A stretch of 64,000 bases of DNA, taken from positions 4,976 through 68,975 of the forward strand of contig JAJVDF010000970.1 in NCBI GenBank assembly GCA_022410635.1, read 5' to 3'. The position numbers were made by a program, and so were the translations under genes. This document shows, piece after piece, positions 54,585 through 64,000 of this stretch. The notes beneath the pieces are model-generated. The model did not search any database, was not told the origin of the DNA, and saw nothing but the letters and a program-made list of their open reading frames with translations. Position 1 is the first letter of the stretch. Each line of letters starts with the position of its first letter. The DNA is from Tretioscincus oriximinensis. Its lineage: Eukaryota > Chordata > Lepidosauria > Squamata > Gymnophthalmidae.

Positions 54585-55087
54585 TATGGGTTTTAGTTTG
54601 TTACAATTCAGTTAAGATGGTGCATTAAAGGTAATCTGTGATGGGCAATTTCACTGGTTTGTAAAACAAACCAAATCAATACACACCTTCCTGTACGTCC
54701 AATGCTGATTACCCTTCATGCCGTGACAGTCATAAAGCGTGACCGGGCTACTATGAGAAACAGCATCAAAGCAGAACTTTCTGGTGTGAAGTGGTTCTCC
54801 TGGTCGAACGTCTTCTCTCCAGCCAAAGGTAAAGAGCTAAAGGAAACATTTAATGATATAATTCAACAATAAGCAATTATTATTTGCATTCCAGCTTAAA
54901 TTGTCCACAAAATGTTAGTTAGCTATAACAGTAATTAACTAAAGCTATTTGGCTTCAACACAATTACTAGTAACTATGTCGACAGATGACTGAGGCTTGA
55001 AAAACACAATAATTAAAAAGCAAATTGCCCCTGCAATCTCATTTGCAATGTGTAGTTCAGCCAATAAGCTAAAACAGCTCTATTTTT
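54585..55087. other. Unassigned; candidate conserved non-coding DNA at 54600-54990
   Basis: No repeat recognised. It contains an octamer-like ATTATTTGCATTCC and several ATTA/TAAT cores. It looks unique. Confidence 0.3.
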
Positions 55088-55371
55088 AAATAAATAAACA
55101 TAATAAACATAATAAACATAATAATAAACATAATAATAATAATAAACATAAACATAATAAACATAATAAACATAATAAACATAATAAACATAATAAACAT
55201 AATAAACATAATAATAATAATAACAACAACAACAACAACAATAAACATAATAAACATAATAAACATAAACATAAACATAATAATAATAATAATAATAACA
55301 ACAACAATAACAATAACAATAAACATAATCAACATAATCAACATAATCAACATAATAAACATAAACATAAT
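55088..55371 (+). repeat. AATAAACAT/AAT/AAC satellite, left block
   Basis: Arrays of ATAAACATA with AATAAT and AACAAC subrepeats. Open frames on the minus strand (MFIMFI- and YYVYYV-type) are artefacts. Confidence 0.92.
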
Positions 55372-55604
55372 AGTCCAGCAAAGGAGCTAGCAGCACTTTG
55401 AGACTAACTTGAGAAAAGTGGGTGGCATAAGCTTTCGTAGACACGTCTACTTCTTCAGATGCTCATCCAAGGAAGTAGACGTGCATCTGAAGAAGTAGAC
55501 CTGTCTACGAAAGCTTATGCCAACCACTTTTCTCAAGTTAGTCTCAAAGTGCTGCTAGCTCCTTTGCTGGACTTTCTGCTAAACTAACACAGCTATTTCT
55601 CTGA
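55372..55604. mobile_element. Palindromic element P, copy 3, inserted in the AT satellite
   Basis: Reverse orientation relative to copies 1 and 2. It begins AGTCCAGCAAAGGAGC and ends with the one-sided extension CTAACACAGCTATTTCTCTG. The arms match copy 1, but the apex (55441-55505) carries extra inverted segments, ACGTCTACTTCTTCAGATGC against GCATCTGAAGAAGTAGAC, plus a second GAAGTAGACGT. Confidence 0.85.
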
Positions 55605-55719
55605 AGTAAACATAATAAACATAATAATAATGATAATAATGATAATAATAAATATAATAAACATAAACATAACATAAACATAACATAAACATAACAAACA
55701 TAACAATAACAATAACAAT

Positions 55720-55752
<33 letters not shown>

Positions 55753-55772
55753 AATAATAATAATAATAATAC
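55605..55772 (+). repeat. AATAAACAT/AAC/AAT satellite, right block
   Basis: The same satellite continues on the other side of copy 3, ending in AACAACAAC and AATAATAAT runs. Confidence 0.92.
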
Positions 55773-56636
55773 TTTTGAGATGTATAAATTAAATCCAAAT
55801 TAATAAACTGCATTTCTAACACCATTTAGAAAGAAAACATCTGTAAATTGGATTACGACTTGATATAAAGATAAATTTTGCATAATAGATGTTTAGAGGT
55901 ATTGCAAGGCAAGATTTTAGGAAAAAAAATCACCATTCAAACATAAGAAATTCCAGCATTATTACATGAATATGACAGAGTTCAAAGAAGAACTAGTAGT
56001 TGGACTAGTCTGGATCAGAATTTCTAGCAAGGAAGTCTACCATTTATTGCCATTATTTTCCTCAACATCTAATCCAATGTATCTAGCTCTGCTTAGGTCT
56101 AGTCTACAAATCCTACAGAGAACCTAAGGTATGGGTTAGCCCTGTATTGATATTCTTTACACCAATCACTTTGAATTTAAGATTCTTTCTAACTCTGGAT
56201 ATATTCTTTGCTAATCAGAATTTTAAACTGTCTATGTGTGATGCCTCTGGAAGCGTTTGAAGAATCACACTCAACAATGTGTTAAGAAAATGATTTATTG
56301 AACACCTCTGCCACAGAACTGAAGCAGCTAGCTAGCTGGGTTTCCACTCTTTTATAACAAAACTTTGGGGGCCCTGGCCAATCAGTAGTTAGTACTGACC
56401 CCTTCTAGAACATTTCCCAAAATTCAGCCTGGATCTCCAATATTCCAAACATTAAACTTGAACACTCCAAACAGGTAAACAACCAATGTTCATTTGCTTG
56501 TCAGGAATACTATTCCTTACACCATGTTCGGACAGGTTTATAGACCATTCCTAACCACTGTGAAATTGATGGATTTGTGCCATTTGCACTTTTTAGTGTA
56601 GGAACAGGTGTGTTCTTGTTCCAGAGTGAAGTACTT
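55773..56636. other. Unassigned, possible LTR remnant at 56235-56520
   Basis: TTATTGAACACCTCTGCC and TTTATAACAAAACTTTGG could be an inverted polyadenylation region and TATA region of an LTR, but no pair or termini are visible. Confidence 0.25.
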
Positions 56637-56800
56637 TGTTTATTTATTTAACTTAATTTATATTTCTGCGGTACCCTACACTTGAAGGTCTCAAGGTGAT
56701 TAACAGCAAAAAACAGAACTAACATTTTAAAACCACAATATCTGAAAGTAAAGAAGCTGTTTTTTCAACCAAAGTAGAGAGCAAACGAAGTGACCAAGGT
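56637..56800 (-). mobile_element. L2-type 3' tail, inverted
   Basis: TTTATTTATTTAACTTAATTT, GAAGGTCTCAAGGTGATTAAC and AATATCTGAAAGTAAAGAAGC match the inverted tails at 1.3, 17.7 and 30.7 kb. Confidence 0.62.
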
Positions 56801-57926
56801 CTTGAAGTCCAGATCCAGTTTTTCTGCCCATCCCTTGCTGTGATTGGGTGACAAAATGGTGCATACACTAAATTGCATCCACAGAAGTGAAANGTGAGGG
56901 TGGGGAATAGCTCTAGCTGCCTGGAGAAGTTCATGGGGTGAATGCCAAGCACCGGGACCATTCACCAAAGAAAGTGCAGAAGGGTCTCCAATATAATTTG
57001 CTTGAATGATATCAAAGTACTTGTAACTTTTTTAAAGAAGAAAAAAAATACATGAAACAGATGCATACAATTTCAACAGTGGTTTACTAATACAAAATAA
57101 ATAAATAGCAAAGTAGCAACATTAATAATAATCGCAATGTCAAGATGGGGGNCGGGGGAGAGAAGGGATGTTAATTGTTCAGCGGTAGAAGGATTACAAT
57201 TCAGCAGACTGACCACTAGTTGGGGTGTAATTTTCTTTGTCATAAGACTCTTTTCCATTCAGCAGTTTAATTACTTAACTCAATTTCCCCCTTAATTAGT
57301 ATCCACTGTTATACATTTGCCATATCCAAATCCCTTTGTAGTACTATATATTTGGACCATTTCCATTTTACATATAGTTCCAAATCATCGGTGTAAAAAA
57401 GATGGGGAAATTTTGATAATGTCCTGGAGCTTGATATCCTTTCTACAGTAATGCTGATGGTGAGTCATCTTGAAATATACTAAAAATTATTGATTGTTCA
57501 TACTCATCGTTCACATCATTCAGGAATAGCCTGGTCTTCTCATTACCTTCTTGACAAATGTTTTGATTGTACAATTAAGTCCTTTCATCAATAAATATTT
57601 TAAAATCCAATTTCAAGATCCAATTACGTGGCCAGGAATCAAATGCTTATTTGAAATCAAAGTGATATGTAAGCTGTTTCCATCATTTCAGATCTCTCGA
57701 GTCACTTTATCTATAAAAAGCTAATAGCTTTTTCTCTTAATGATCTTGTATTGCATCTGGTAATATTCCCACCAGAAGTTTAAATACTATTAGGAAGCAG
57801 GTTGTTGGCCAGAATTAGCTTGGCAGCTTTTTCATGGCCTTTTGTTACCAGGTANGTTTTGCCATTTTGCTATCCATTTATCATGGTCTTCTCTCTGTGG
57901 CTTTGTATTCCTTTGTGCAGATCTAT
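56801..57926. other. Unassigned
   Basis: No gene or repeat recognised. Ambiguous bases lie near 56893, 57152 and 57855. Confidence 0.3.
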
Positions 57927-58279
57927 GGCTAGGTGCACACGACGTCTTAAAAACCGCTACAATGCTGTAATCCGAAATATAGCAATTGTGTGTCTGTGCA
58001 CACCAAACATGTATATTCTGTGACCAATGGCCCAGTTCTATATCGCTCAGTGATCTCATCGCAGTGCAGTCCAAGAATTTTTTTTACTTGCAACAGCCAA
58101 TAGAAATAACTGCTGTTTTCTCAATTGCTTTATCATCTTGCATCTAATTTGTGCACCCCCATATGGTCGTGTGCGTACAGGGGTTTTCCAGAACGATGCC
58201 TGAATATCTGAACAATAGTTTATTCCAGGAAAAATGGCGCTATGAATGAAGTAAAAAAAAACATTGTGTGCACCCAGCC
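57927..58279 (+). mobile_element. Family A MITE, complete reference copy, 353 bp
   Basis: The ends GGCTAGGTGCACACG and CATTGTGTGCACCCAGCC are inverted repeats. TAT flanks both sides (57924-57926 and 58280-58282), a possible 3-bp target duplication as in PIF/Harbinger elements. The interior carries AAAAACCGCTACAATGCTG, GTGCACACCAAACATGTATA, GCGATGAG-type and ACAATAGTTTATTCC motifs shared with 1-1070, 22201-22380 and 27930-28830. There is no coding frame. Confidence 0.82.
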
Positions 58280-58289
58280 TATGCTTTAT

Positions 58290-59040
58290 TTTATTTACAG
58301 GTTTAAGGTTTGTATTTTTATTTCCTGGGTTTGATCCAAGGGAGGAGGGAGGCTGAGCCCAAGAGAGGGTGTGTGGCTTGCTCTCTGCCCAGATGGAAGG
58401 GGGACCCAGAGATGGAGAGCCCAATCAGGCGGTAGGCTGGGCCTATGAAGCTAGCCCTGCCCACTGATTGAGGCTCTTCTGCTGACGGACCTGGAGCCTG
58501 TGGAAGCTCTGAGTGGAAGGGACCATCTCAAAGTTATCCTGCCTTGTGTGGAGGGGGATTGAGAGATGTTCAAAGGCTGAGGGAGAGAAGTCATGCAGTG
58601 AGGTCCTGTGTGATTGGATGCTCATGGGCTTAGGGACTTCCACTCCTGAGGGTGGTGTGTGATTCACTCTGAGTTCTATTATTCTTTTATTTTCAAACCA
58701 CTTAAATCCTGTTGTGCTATACAATAAACGTGTTTGTTTTTGAAACATATATTTTACCACAGAATCCTTCTTTTCATATTCCTCTCTTATTAGTTATGTG
58801 TATGGAAGGCTGGCAATAAGGTGTGTTGAGGATAGTAGGCTTTCCCTGTGCTAAGCAGTAGAGAAGAGGGATGTGCCTTTAGCTGCCTGGAGACTTGTGT
58901 GGAGTCCCAGTAGCTGAGGTTGGTCACAGCAGTATGAGACTGGTAACCTGTAGCTTGGGCCAGCGTCCATGCCCCAGCAGGTGCTCAGGTAGAACAGAAG
59001 GCCTGGGTGGGGGCGGACCTCCCACCATGTAGTTCATTTC
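58290..59040 (+). mobile_element. Possible LTR-type element (weak)
   Basis: GC-richer sequence with CAATAAACGTG at 58721 followed by about 300 bp ending GGGGGCGGACCTCCCACC. The layout (body, AATAAA, downstream region) resembles an LTR or a retroposed 3' UTR. No paired repeat, tRNA primer site or coding sequence is visible. Confidence 0.25.
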
Positions 59041-60850
59041 CCCCCTCCCCATTTTTCAATTAATTCTGATTGTATTATCATATCTTCCATTTGGCTTCCA
59101 CCTCTTTTATCCATAGTGCATTCTTCCTGTTCATTCAAAGTGCTGATTTTTGGAGCTGTGTTTGGGATCCATACTGATGTGACCAGATTGCCTATATGTG
59201 ATTGCAGAACACCGGTTTAGCGTTTGCACTGGAATGCCCAATGTAGTCCCAGTGCTCAATATGAATCCGTATGGCTACAGCTAATACATTTAATAGCAAA
59301 TGCGTTTTAAGGCAGGTACAGTATGTGTGAAAAGGACTTTCATCAAGTGCAGGTTACACTATTTTGTTGTGCTGTTGAGACTGTTTCTGCTAAACACTGT
59401 TAAAAATATTTTTTAAAAATATACAATATAGTAATTGACTTAAATTGGAATATTTCTTACACATTCCTCCATTACTACCATTTTGGTCTTTAAAATTTAA
59501 AGCTTAAAGTGCAAAAAGCCTCCATTTACTAGCTAAGCCATCTCTGGAAGGCATAAAATGGACTCATGTATGCATAGAGATAATTGGTCCAGGTTAAATC
59601 TTCTCATAATTGCTACCTCTGTTGCCCCCCCCCCCCCCCGAACACTTTCCATGCAGAGCGCAATTTACTTTAATTCATAGGTACAGGAGCTCATTCCTGA
59701 GATTTACTCAATCCTGTCCTCTGACTTGTCCTGGGATCTCTTAAAAATTATGAACTGCCAACTTAGTCCCCTTTCTTTTGCCGATTTTCCTTTGTGAGAC
59801 ACAGCACAAAACTCTCTTGTGGAGGCAACAGGATCAACCGTGGGATCTTCTGTGAGGTAAATGCTCCAGGGTAGGGGGTAAGACAGGTGAGGGAGAGATG
59901 AAAGTATGGAAGGGGGGGGGGGCAGTCAGTGGGGAAGGGAGAACTGCTGGGGAGTGGAGTGGAGATATGCAGTTTAGTCACAAAAGCAACCATGACTTTC
60001 ATATATCTGTTATTAAACACACACACGCACACACCTGGTTCTTTTTCAGTCTCTCCTTGCAGATGACTCTTCTATCCCTGGCAGGGTCCCTGGTGTCCCC
60101 CTTAGTCTTTTGTGCCCTCTTGGGGTGGCGCAAGAGCTTGGGATTTGCTGCTCACCATGGAGGTATCTCTCTCTACCCATTTATATTCCACCCTGTACAA
60201 TAACAGACATTTTGCAGACAGTTCTAGCCCTTTGTATTCATCAAGTCTTTCTAAGGAGCAATCCCTGTTTCACTTATTCCTAGGACAAAATTCCTCTGTC
60301 AGTAACAACAGTAACGGCATTTCTTTCTTTGTCCTCGGGAAATGCTGCCACTGCATCAGTGGTGCTATTAACGAAGTTAACAATGTCCCTGCCACAGTGA
60401 CAATCCTTTTTCTCCTGTTCTCTCTGTGTCTCTCATGCAGTGGATGTACAATAGCATCTGTTCATCCATCCCTCTGGCAAATAACTGATTTATATGGACA
60501 GCATTTGCCTGCATACCATGCTTTTCACCACTGCTGCTTCATCATATTGTGAAAACCAGGCTCAATTTCTGTGTCAAGCAGGTGTTCAGTTTGTGAGCTG
60601 CGACTGCGTTCTCATTTTTTAAAAAACCTTGACAGCTCTGCAGAACCTGCTGAGATTGTTTATCCATGTCTGAAACAGAAAGAGCTGTACCATCAGAAGC
60701 TGAAGGTAGCGGCAAGGCCTTTTCAGTCCCTGAATGATGTCTTTTGTTGGGTACTTTGTTATACCAAAGTGATGGGTAGCTATGGGTGTCATACCAATTG
60801 TACAGGAAAGAAGCGATAAAAAAGGCACACAATGCCTCCTCTCTGGTTCA
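59041..60850. other. Unassigned, with C and G homopolymers
   Basis: A C run at 59623-59639 and a G run near 59911-59921, plus a CA tract at 60015-60032. The 146-codon frame at 60112-60552 has no recognisable domain and lacks supporting context. Confidence 0.35.
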
Positions 60851-61425
60851 GATAAGAACATAAGAATCTATGAGGAGGCTATCTAGTCTAGCATCTTGTC
60901 TCACATGGTAGCCCACCAAACGCATCTGGAAAGTCTGAAACAGAAGGTATATTCATTCAGAAAATCAGCTAATTCTTACTTTGTTGCTAACTGACCTGAG
61001 ACCTTGGGTGTATGGCAGTTGAGAAATGCAAATAAATTTTATATTTATTTATGTTTATAATGCAAATAAATTTTATATTTATAAATAAGTATTAAAAAAA
61101 ATCTTCACCTGTTCACTACGTGCAAATGCCATTTCAGGAATCCTGCTCCATCTTGGAGGCAGTATCAGAAAATCCATCCTAGTAGCCATTGATAAAGTCC
61201 TTGGCTTTCGTGAATTTGTCTAATCCTATCTTAAAACTATCTAGGCTGATAGCTATCACCACCTCNTCTGGAAGTAATTTTTTTCTGGGTAGAAAAGTAC
61301 TTTCCCTTAACCACCTAAATCTTCTGTCCATCAGCTCCTGGTCCTAATATTGTGCGAGACACAAAATATTTTTTCTCTATTTATCTTATCCTTCCCAAGC
61401 ATGGTTCTACCTCTTTCAAGGCTGC
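60851..61425 (-). mobile_element. CR1-clade LINE 3' end, old, interrupted
   Basis: The inverted tail GATAAGAACATAAGAATC, ATCTAGTCTAGCATCTTGTC and CACCAAACGCATCTGG is followed by an insert at about 60960-61100 with an L2-like end (CTGACCTGAGACCTTGGGTG) and an AT duplication. It resumes with CTTCACCTGTTCACTACGTGC, TGGAGGCAGTATCAG and TGTCTAATCCTATCTTAAAAC. Confidence 0.75.
61030..61095 (+). repeat. Direct repeat of an AT-rich tail
   Basis: ATGCAAATAAATTTTATATTTAT occurs at 61027 and again at 61061, inside the CR1. Confidence 0.8.
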
Positions 61426-62318
61426 TTATAGGAAGCGACCTTTGCTTAAATACTCATATTCCCACTGCCAATGTACATCAGGACAGACGACGTGTGGCTT
61501 TAAGGAACTTGCCTTTTCCATAATAGGCAGGTGCAGAACAATGCTCGTTTACATGGAGTGGCTGGTAATGTGGGGAGTTGGCAAGCATTAAATAATTGCC
61601 AATCAAAAGCCTGGTTGTTGCAAGCTAAGGACTCCCTCCCAATGGCTTCCTTCTCCCATCTCCCCTGAGGAAGCAATTTAATTAAAGAAACAATAATTTT
61701 ATATCCTGATTATTTTCCTAATGGCAAGTATGCACTAAGAGTAACAGCTGTTCTCATAATTCATTTTGATTGACAACTTGTGTCCTAAGTATGATCAAAA
61801 GTGTCCCAGTTTCGAGAGTTGAGGCTGTTTTGAGAAATGCCAAGTCTTGTAGAATCTAATTAGAGATATATTTTTCTTTAATTCACTCGACTTTTCTTTT
61901 GGCAGCAAGCCAAGACCTTGCAATTTACTTGTGGCTTAAAATATTTTATCTGTGTTTGCTTTTCCAGAGAACAATAGCGGCGGCTGCAGTGGCTACATCT
62001 AGACATAGGTATTTTCATGCTATAGTGTGACTGGAGGGACTTTCCACACGTGACTGTGGGGGCTCAATGCTTTTTCCTGATAGTTCCTTTATGATGGCAG
62101 CCATACAAACNACAAAATAAATAAACGAAGACTAACACAGCAGATTTCCTTTTAAAACAGAATATTGTACNGTAGTTTTGTTGCAATGGTTGCGGCCTAG
62201 GGAATTATTTTTTAAAAAGAAAAAGAAAAGCTAAGCAGATGTGCCAGCTTGAAGATTTAACTGTATTTGTGAGAAATCCATTTTTGTGTGTGTTACAGGA
62301 CAATAATAAAGTTTTCCA
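61426..62318. other. Unassigned; candidate conserved non-coding DNA at 61670-61950
   Basis: Unique-looking AT-rich sequence with TTTAATTAAAG, TTCATTTTGATTGAC and TCTAATTAGAG motifs. No gene. Ambiguous bases lie near 62111 and 62171. Confidence 0.3.
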
Positions 62319-62498
62319 GGCTCCGTCCCTACTGACCCTTCTTCTTGGCTATATCTCAAAATAGGAATATGCCATCTACGTGCTAGTGTAGGCTATGGCA
62401 GGCCCCGAATGGGGCCTGCCAAAGCCTACACTGGCATGTGGATGACCAAGCTCTGTACCGAGATATAACCCAGAATAAGGCTCAGTGGGGACAGGGCC
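62319..62498. mobile_element. GGCCCTGTC foldback MITE, complete, 180 bp
   Basis: GGCTCCGTCCCTACTGACCC to GGCTCAGTGGGGACAGGGCC with the GGCAGGCCCC/GGGGCCTGCC centre. The arm-specific differences are the same as in the 54.4-kb copy, showing that the two arms diverged before the copies spread. No 3-bp duplication is seen here. Confidence 0.85.
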
Positions 62499-64000
62499 CC
62501 TGTTCCATTGTCCCCTGATTTACAAGTTTTGCATATAACAAGCAATATTTTGTTCCCAATCACTTCGTAAGGGGCGGCCTAAACGATGCTGGGATTACAC
62601 ACATGTGTGGCAATCCCACATAACCCCATTTTTTTTATCCACACCCGAATACTTATTTTCACTACAGTATTTAGGGCCATAGATTTTCTGAATATATTCT
62701 GAAANAGAATTTTTAATATATGCTCTACCATGACATGCTGTACACAGCTCTTCAGAAATCCAGTTCAATGGATTGCAGTTGTCATTTTACATATTAGATG
62801 TCTTTAGACATAGAACTCTTTTAGAGTGATCAAACACAAAGCTTTCATTTCTGTAGTTGCAGGAGGTTTATTAAGATTTCATGAGGACTAAAGCACCGGA
62901 AAAGAAGAAACATTTAAGAAAGGTTATCAGAATGCTTCAGGATAATTTTTGGAAGCCAAATCTAACTTCCAATGCAGCATGATTCTGATAGCCGCTCTAT
63001 GGATGGTCCCATTTTGAGAGCAGATAGGCTAGGAAACGTAATTTTCGGCAACTGATTATGAAAAAGGTGATTATTGCAATCTTGCGAACAATAAACAGAC
63101 TTTTTAAGGGGAATTGTCTGCTTAGTCATAAAGATCGCCGCAGAGCTATTTCAAGAAAGTGCTTAGACATAGAAGTAACTTCTGCAATTTGCTTCTGTAA
63201 CTTACGTGTAGCAGGCTGCTAGCGCATGTTGGGGGAGTCTAGAAATTAAAGGGCAACTAAGTACCGAGAGCAGAGATCAAAAGTCAAGGAGGTCCAGACA
63301 AGGTTTGTTAAGCAATATTTCTTCTCTAACAAAGTTGCAACAGAGTGGTCAGGTGTATAGGCAAATTTAGAAGTCATAACAGCAATTCCATGTAAAATAT
63401 GGATTCCAGACCAATAGATCATTTCACAAGGAAAGACATTTAATTTTCTATACAAGTTACGTAGAAAAAACCACAAGTCTCCTTAACTGTAAACACTTGC
63501 TTCCCAGCACTCTCATTCCAAAATCTGCATACAAAAACACATCAACACGGCCAAGTAGCCATAGAGGCACTGGGAGAGGGGAGAGCTCTAAACTGGACTT
63601 ATCTTGTACAGATAGACTAATTGTCTCCAGGTGTGAATCATGAGTTCTTTTCCAAACTCAAGGCTATCTGTCTCTTGTGACCTTCTCACAGAAAAATACT
63701 TATTTTTTTTTTTGTTCTAGAAAATATGTTTGAAATATATACAAATCTCAACAGGTTTTTTTACCACTGGGTAGTTATCTCTTGGGCCAAGTTCTCACGC
63801 AGCCGAAAGAAGCCGAGTTTTGAGTATTGTGAATTGAACCAATTCTTTATGCTTCCAGTTACGTTTAAAACCCATTTCCTCATCCTCATTGTGTTGGTTT
63901 CTGGACTTAAATGCCTGCGTTGGCTGGGTAATCCATTTTTGTAATCCAGTGGTGTGTCCTCATTCTGTGCCCCATGCCTTGCTCCCTTTCCTCTGCCCCA
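62499..64000. other. Unassigned to the window end
   Basis: No recognised repeat or gene. T run at 63702-63712. Short open frames only. One ambiguous base lies near 62705. Confidence 0.35.

Noticed and set aside
55013..55825. Minus-strand frames of Tyr/Val, Met/Phe/Ile or Leu/Cys repeats
   Set aside because: Translation of the AT satellite.
60112..60552. 146-codon frame, the longest outside repeats
   Set aside because: No recognisable domain, signal or exon context; the length is possible by chance in 64 kb.

Overview
This window looks like repeat-rich, non-coding DNA from a squamate reptile, most likely a lizard. The inference rests on the repeats: CR1 LINEs with two different 3' tails, L2 LINEs, two tRNA-derived SINE families (one carrying an L2 3' tail), hAT and Tigger/pogo non-autonomous transposons, and many palindromic (foldback) elements. 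There is no bacterial-style gene organisation. I found no host protein-coding exon, rRNA, functional tRNA or CRISPR array that I could support. All convincing protein homology belongs to retrotransposons: CR1 endonuclease and reverse-transcriptase pieces, L2 C-termini, and one LINE C-terminus with a C2H2 motif. All of it is broken by truncation, stops or frameshifts.

Layout: 1-1070 is a short transposon (family A) split by a CR1 insertion. 1284-3160 is L2 sequence interrupted by a Tigger-type MITE and a poly-A/T foldback. 3.9-9.6 kb holds SINEs, old CR1 pieces and a 78-bp perfect palindrome. 9.6-20 kb is sparse: a hAT MITE at 10.8 kb, SINE halves and inverted L2 copies. 20.2-25.3 kb is dense in LINE and SINE copies and contains a mosaic rearrangement. 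25.7-36.1 kb is rich in MITEs, including a new 67-bp perfect palindrome at 30.8 kb and hAT and SINE copies with L2 tails. 39.0-42.0 kb is the longest LINE, a roughly 3-kb CR1 lodged in a foldback element. 44.3-46.6 kb has hypervariable triplet tracts and a palindrome whose apex holds a 98-bp copy of nearby DNA. 49.0-50.6 kb is a CR1 containing a 280-N assembly gap. 51.6-58.3 kb holds more MITEs, an AT-rich satellite and a third palindrome copy. The last 6 kb is mostly unassigned.

The elements are linked as parasites rather than as a pathway. The SINE with an L2 tail was probably copied by L2 machinery. The MITEs need transposases encoded elsewhere. Nested insertions give relative ages. The most unusual observations are structural: an inverted 348-bp identical block with a 19-bp switch point (1-348 versus 21981-22328), and a hairpin apex filled with a copy of neighbouring DNA (45686-45783 versus 46515-46612). 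Several unique stretches could be conserved non-coding elements, but this cannot be judged from one sequence.
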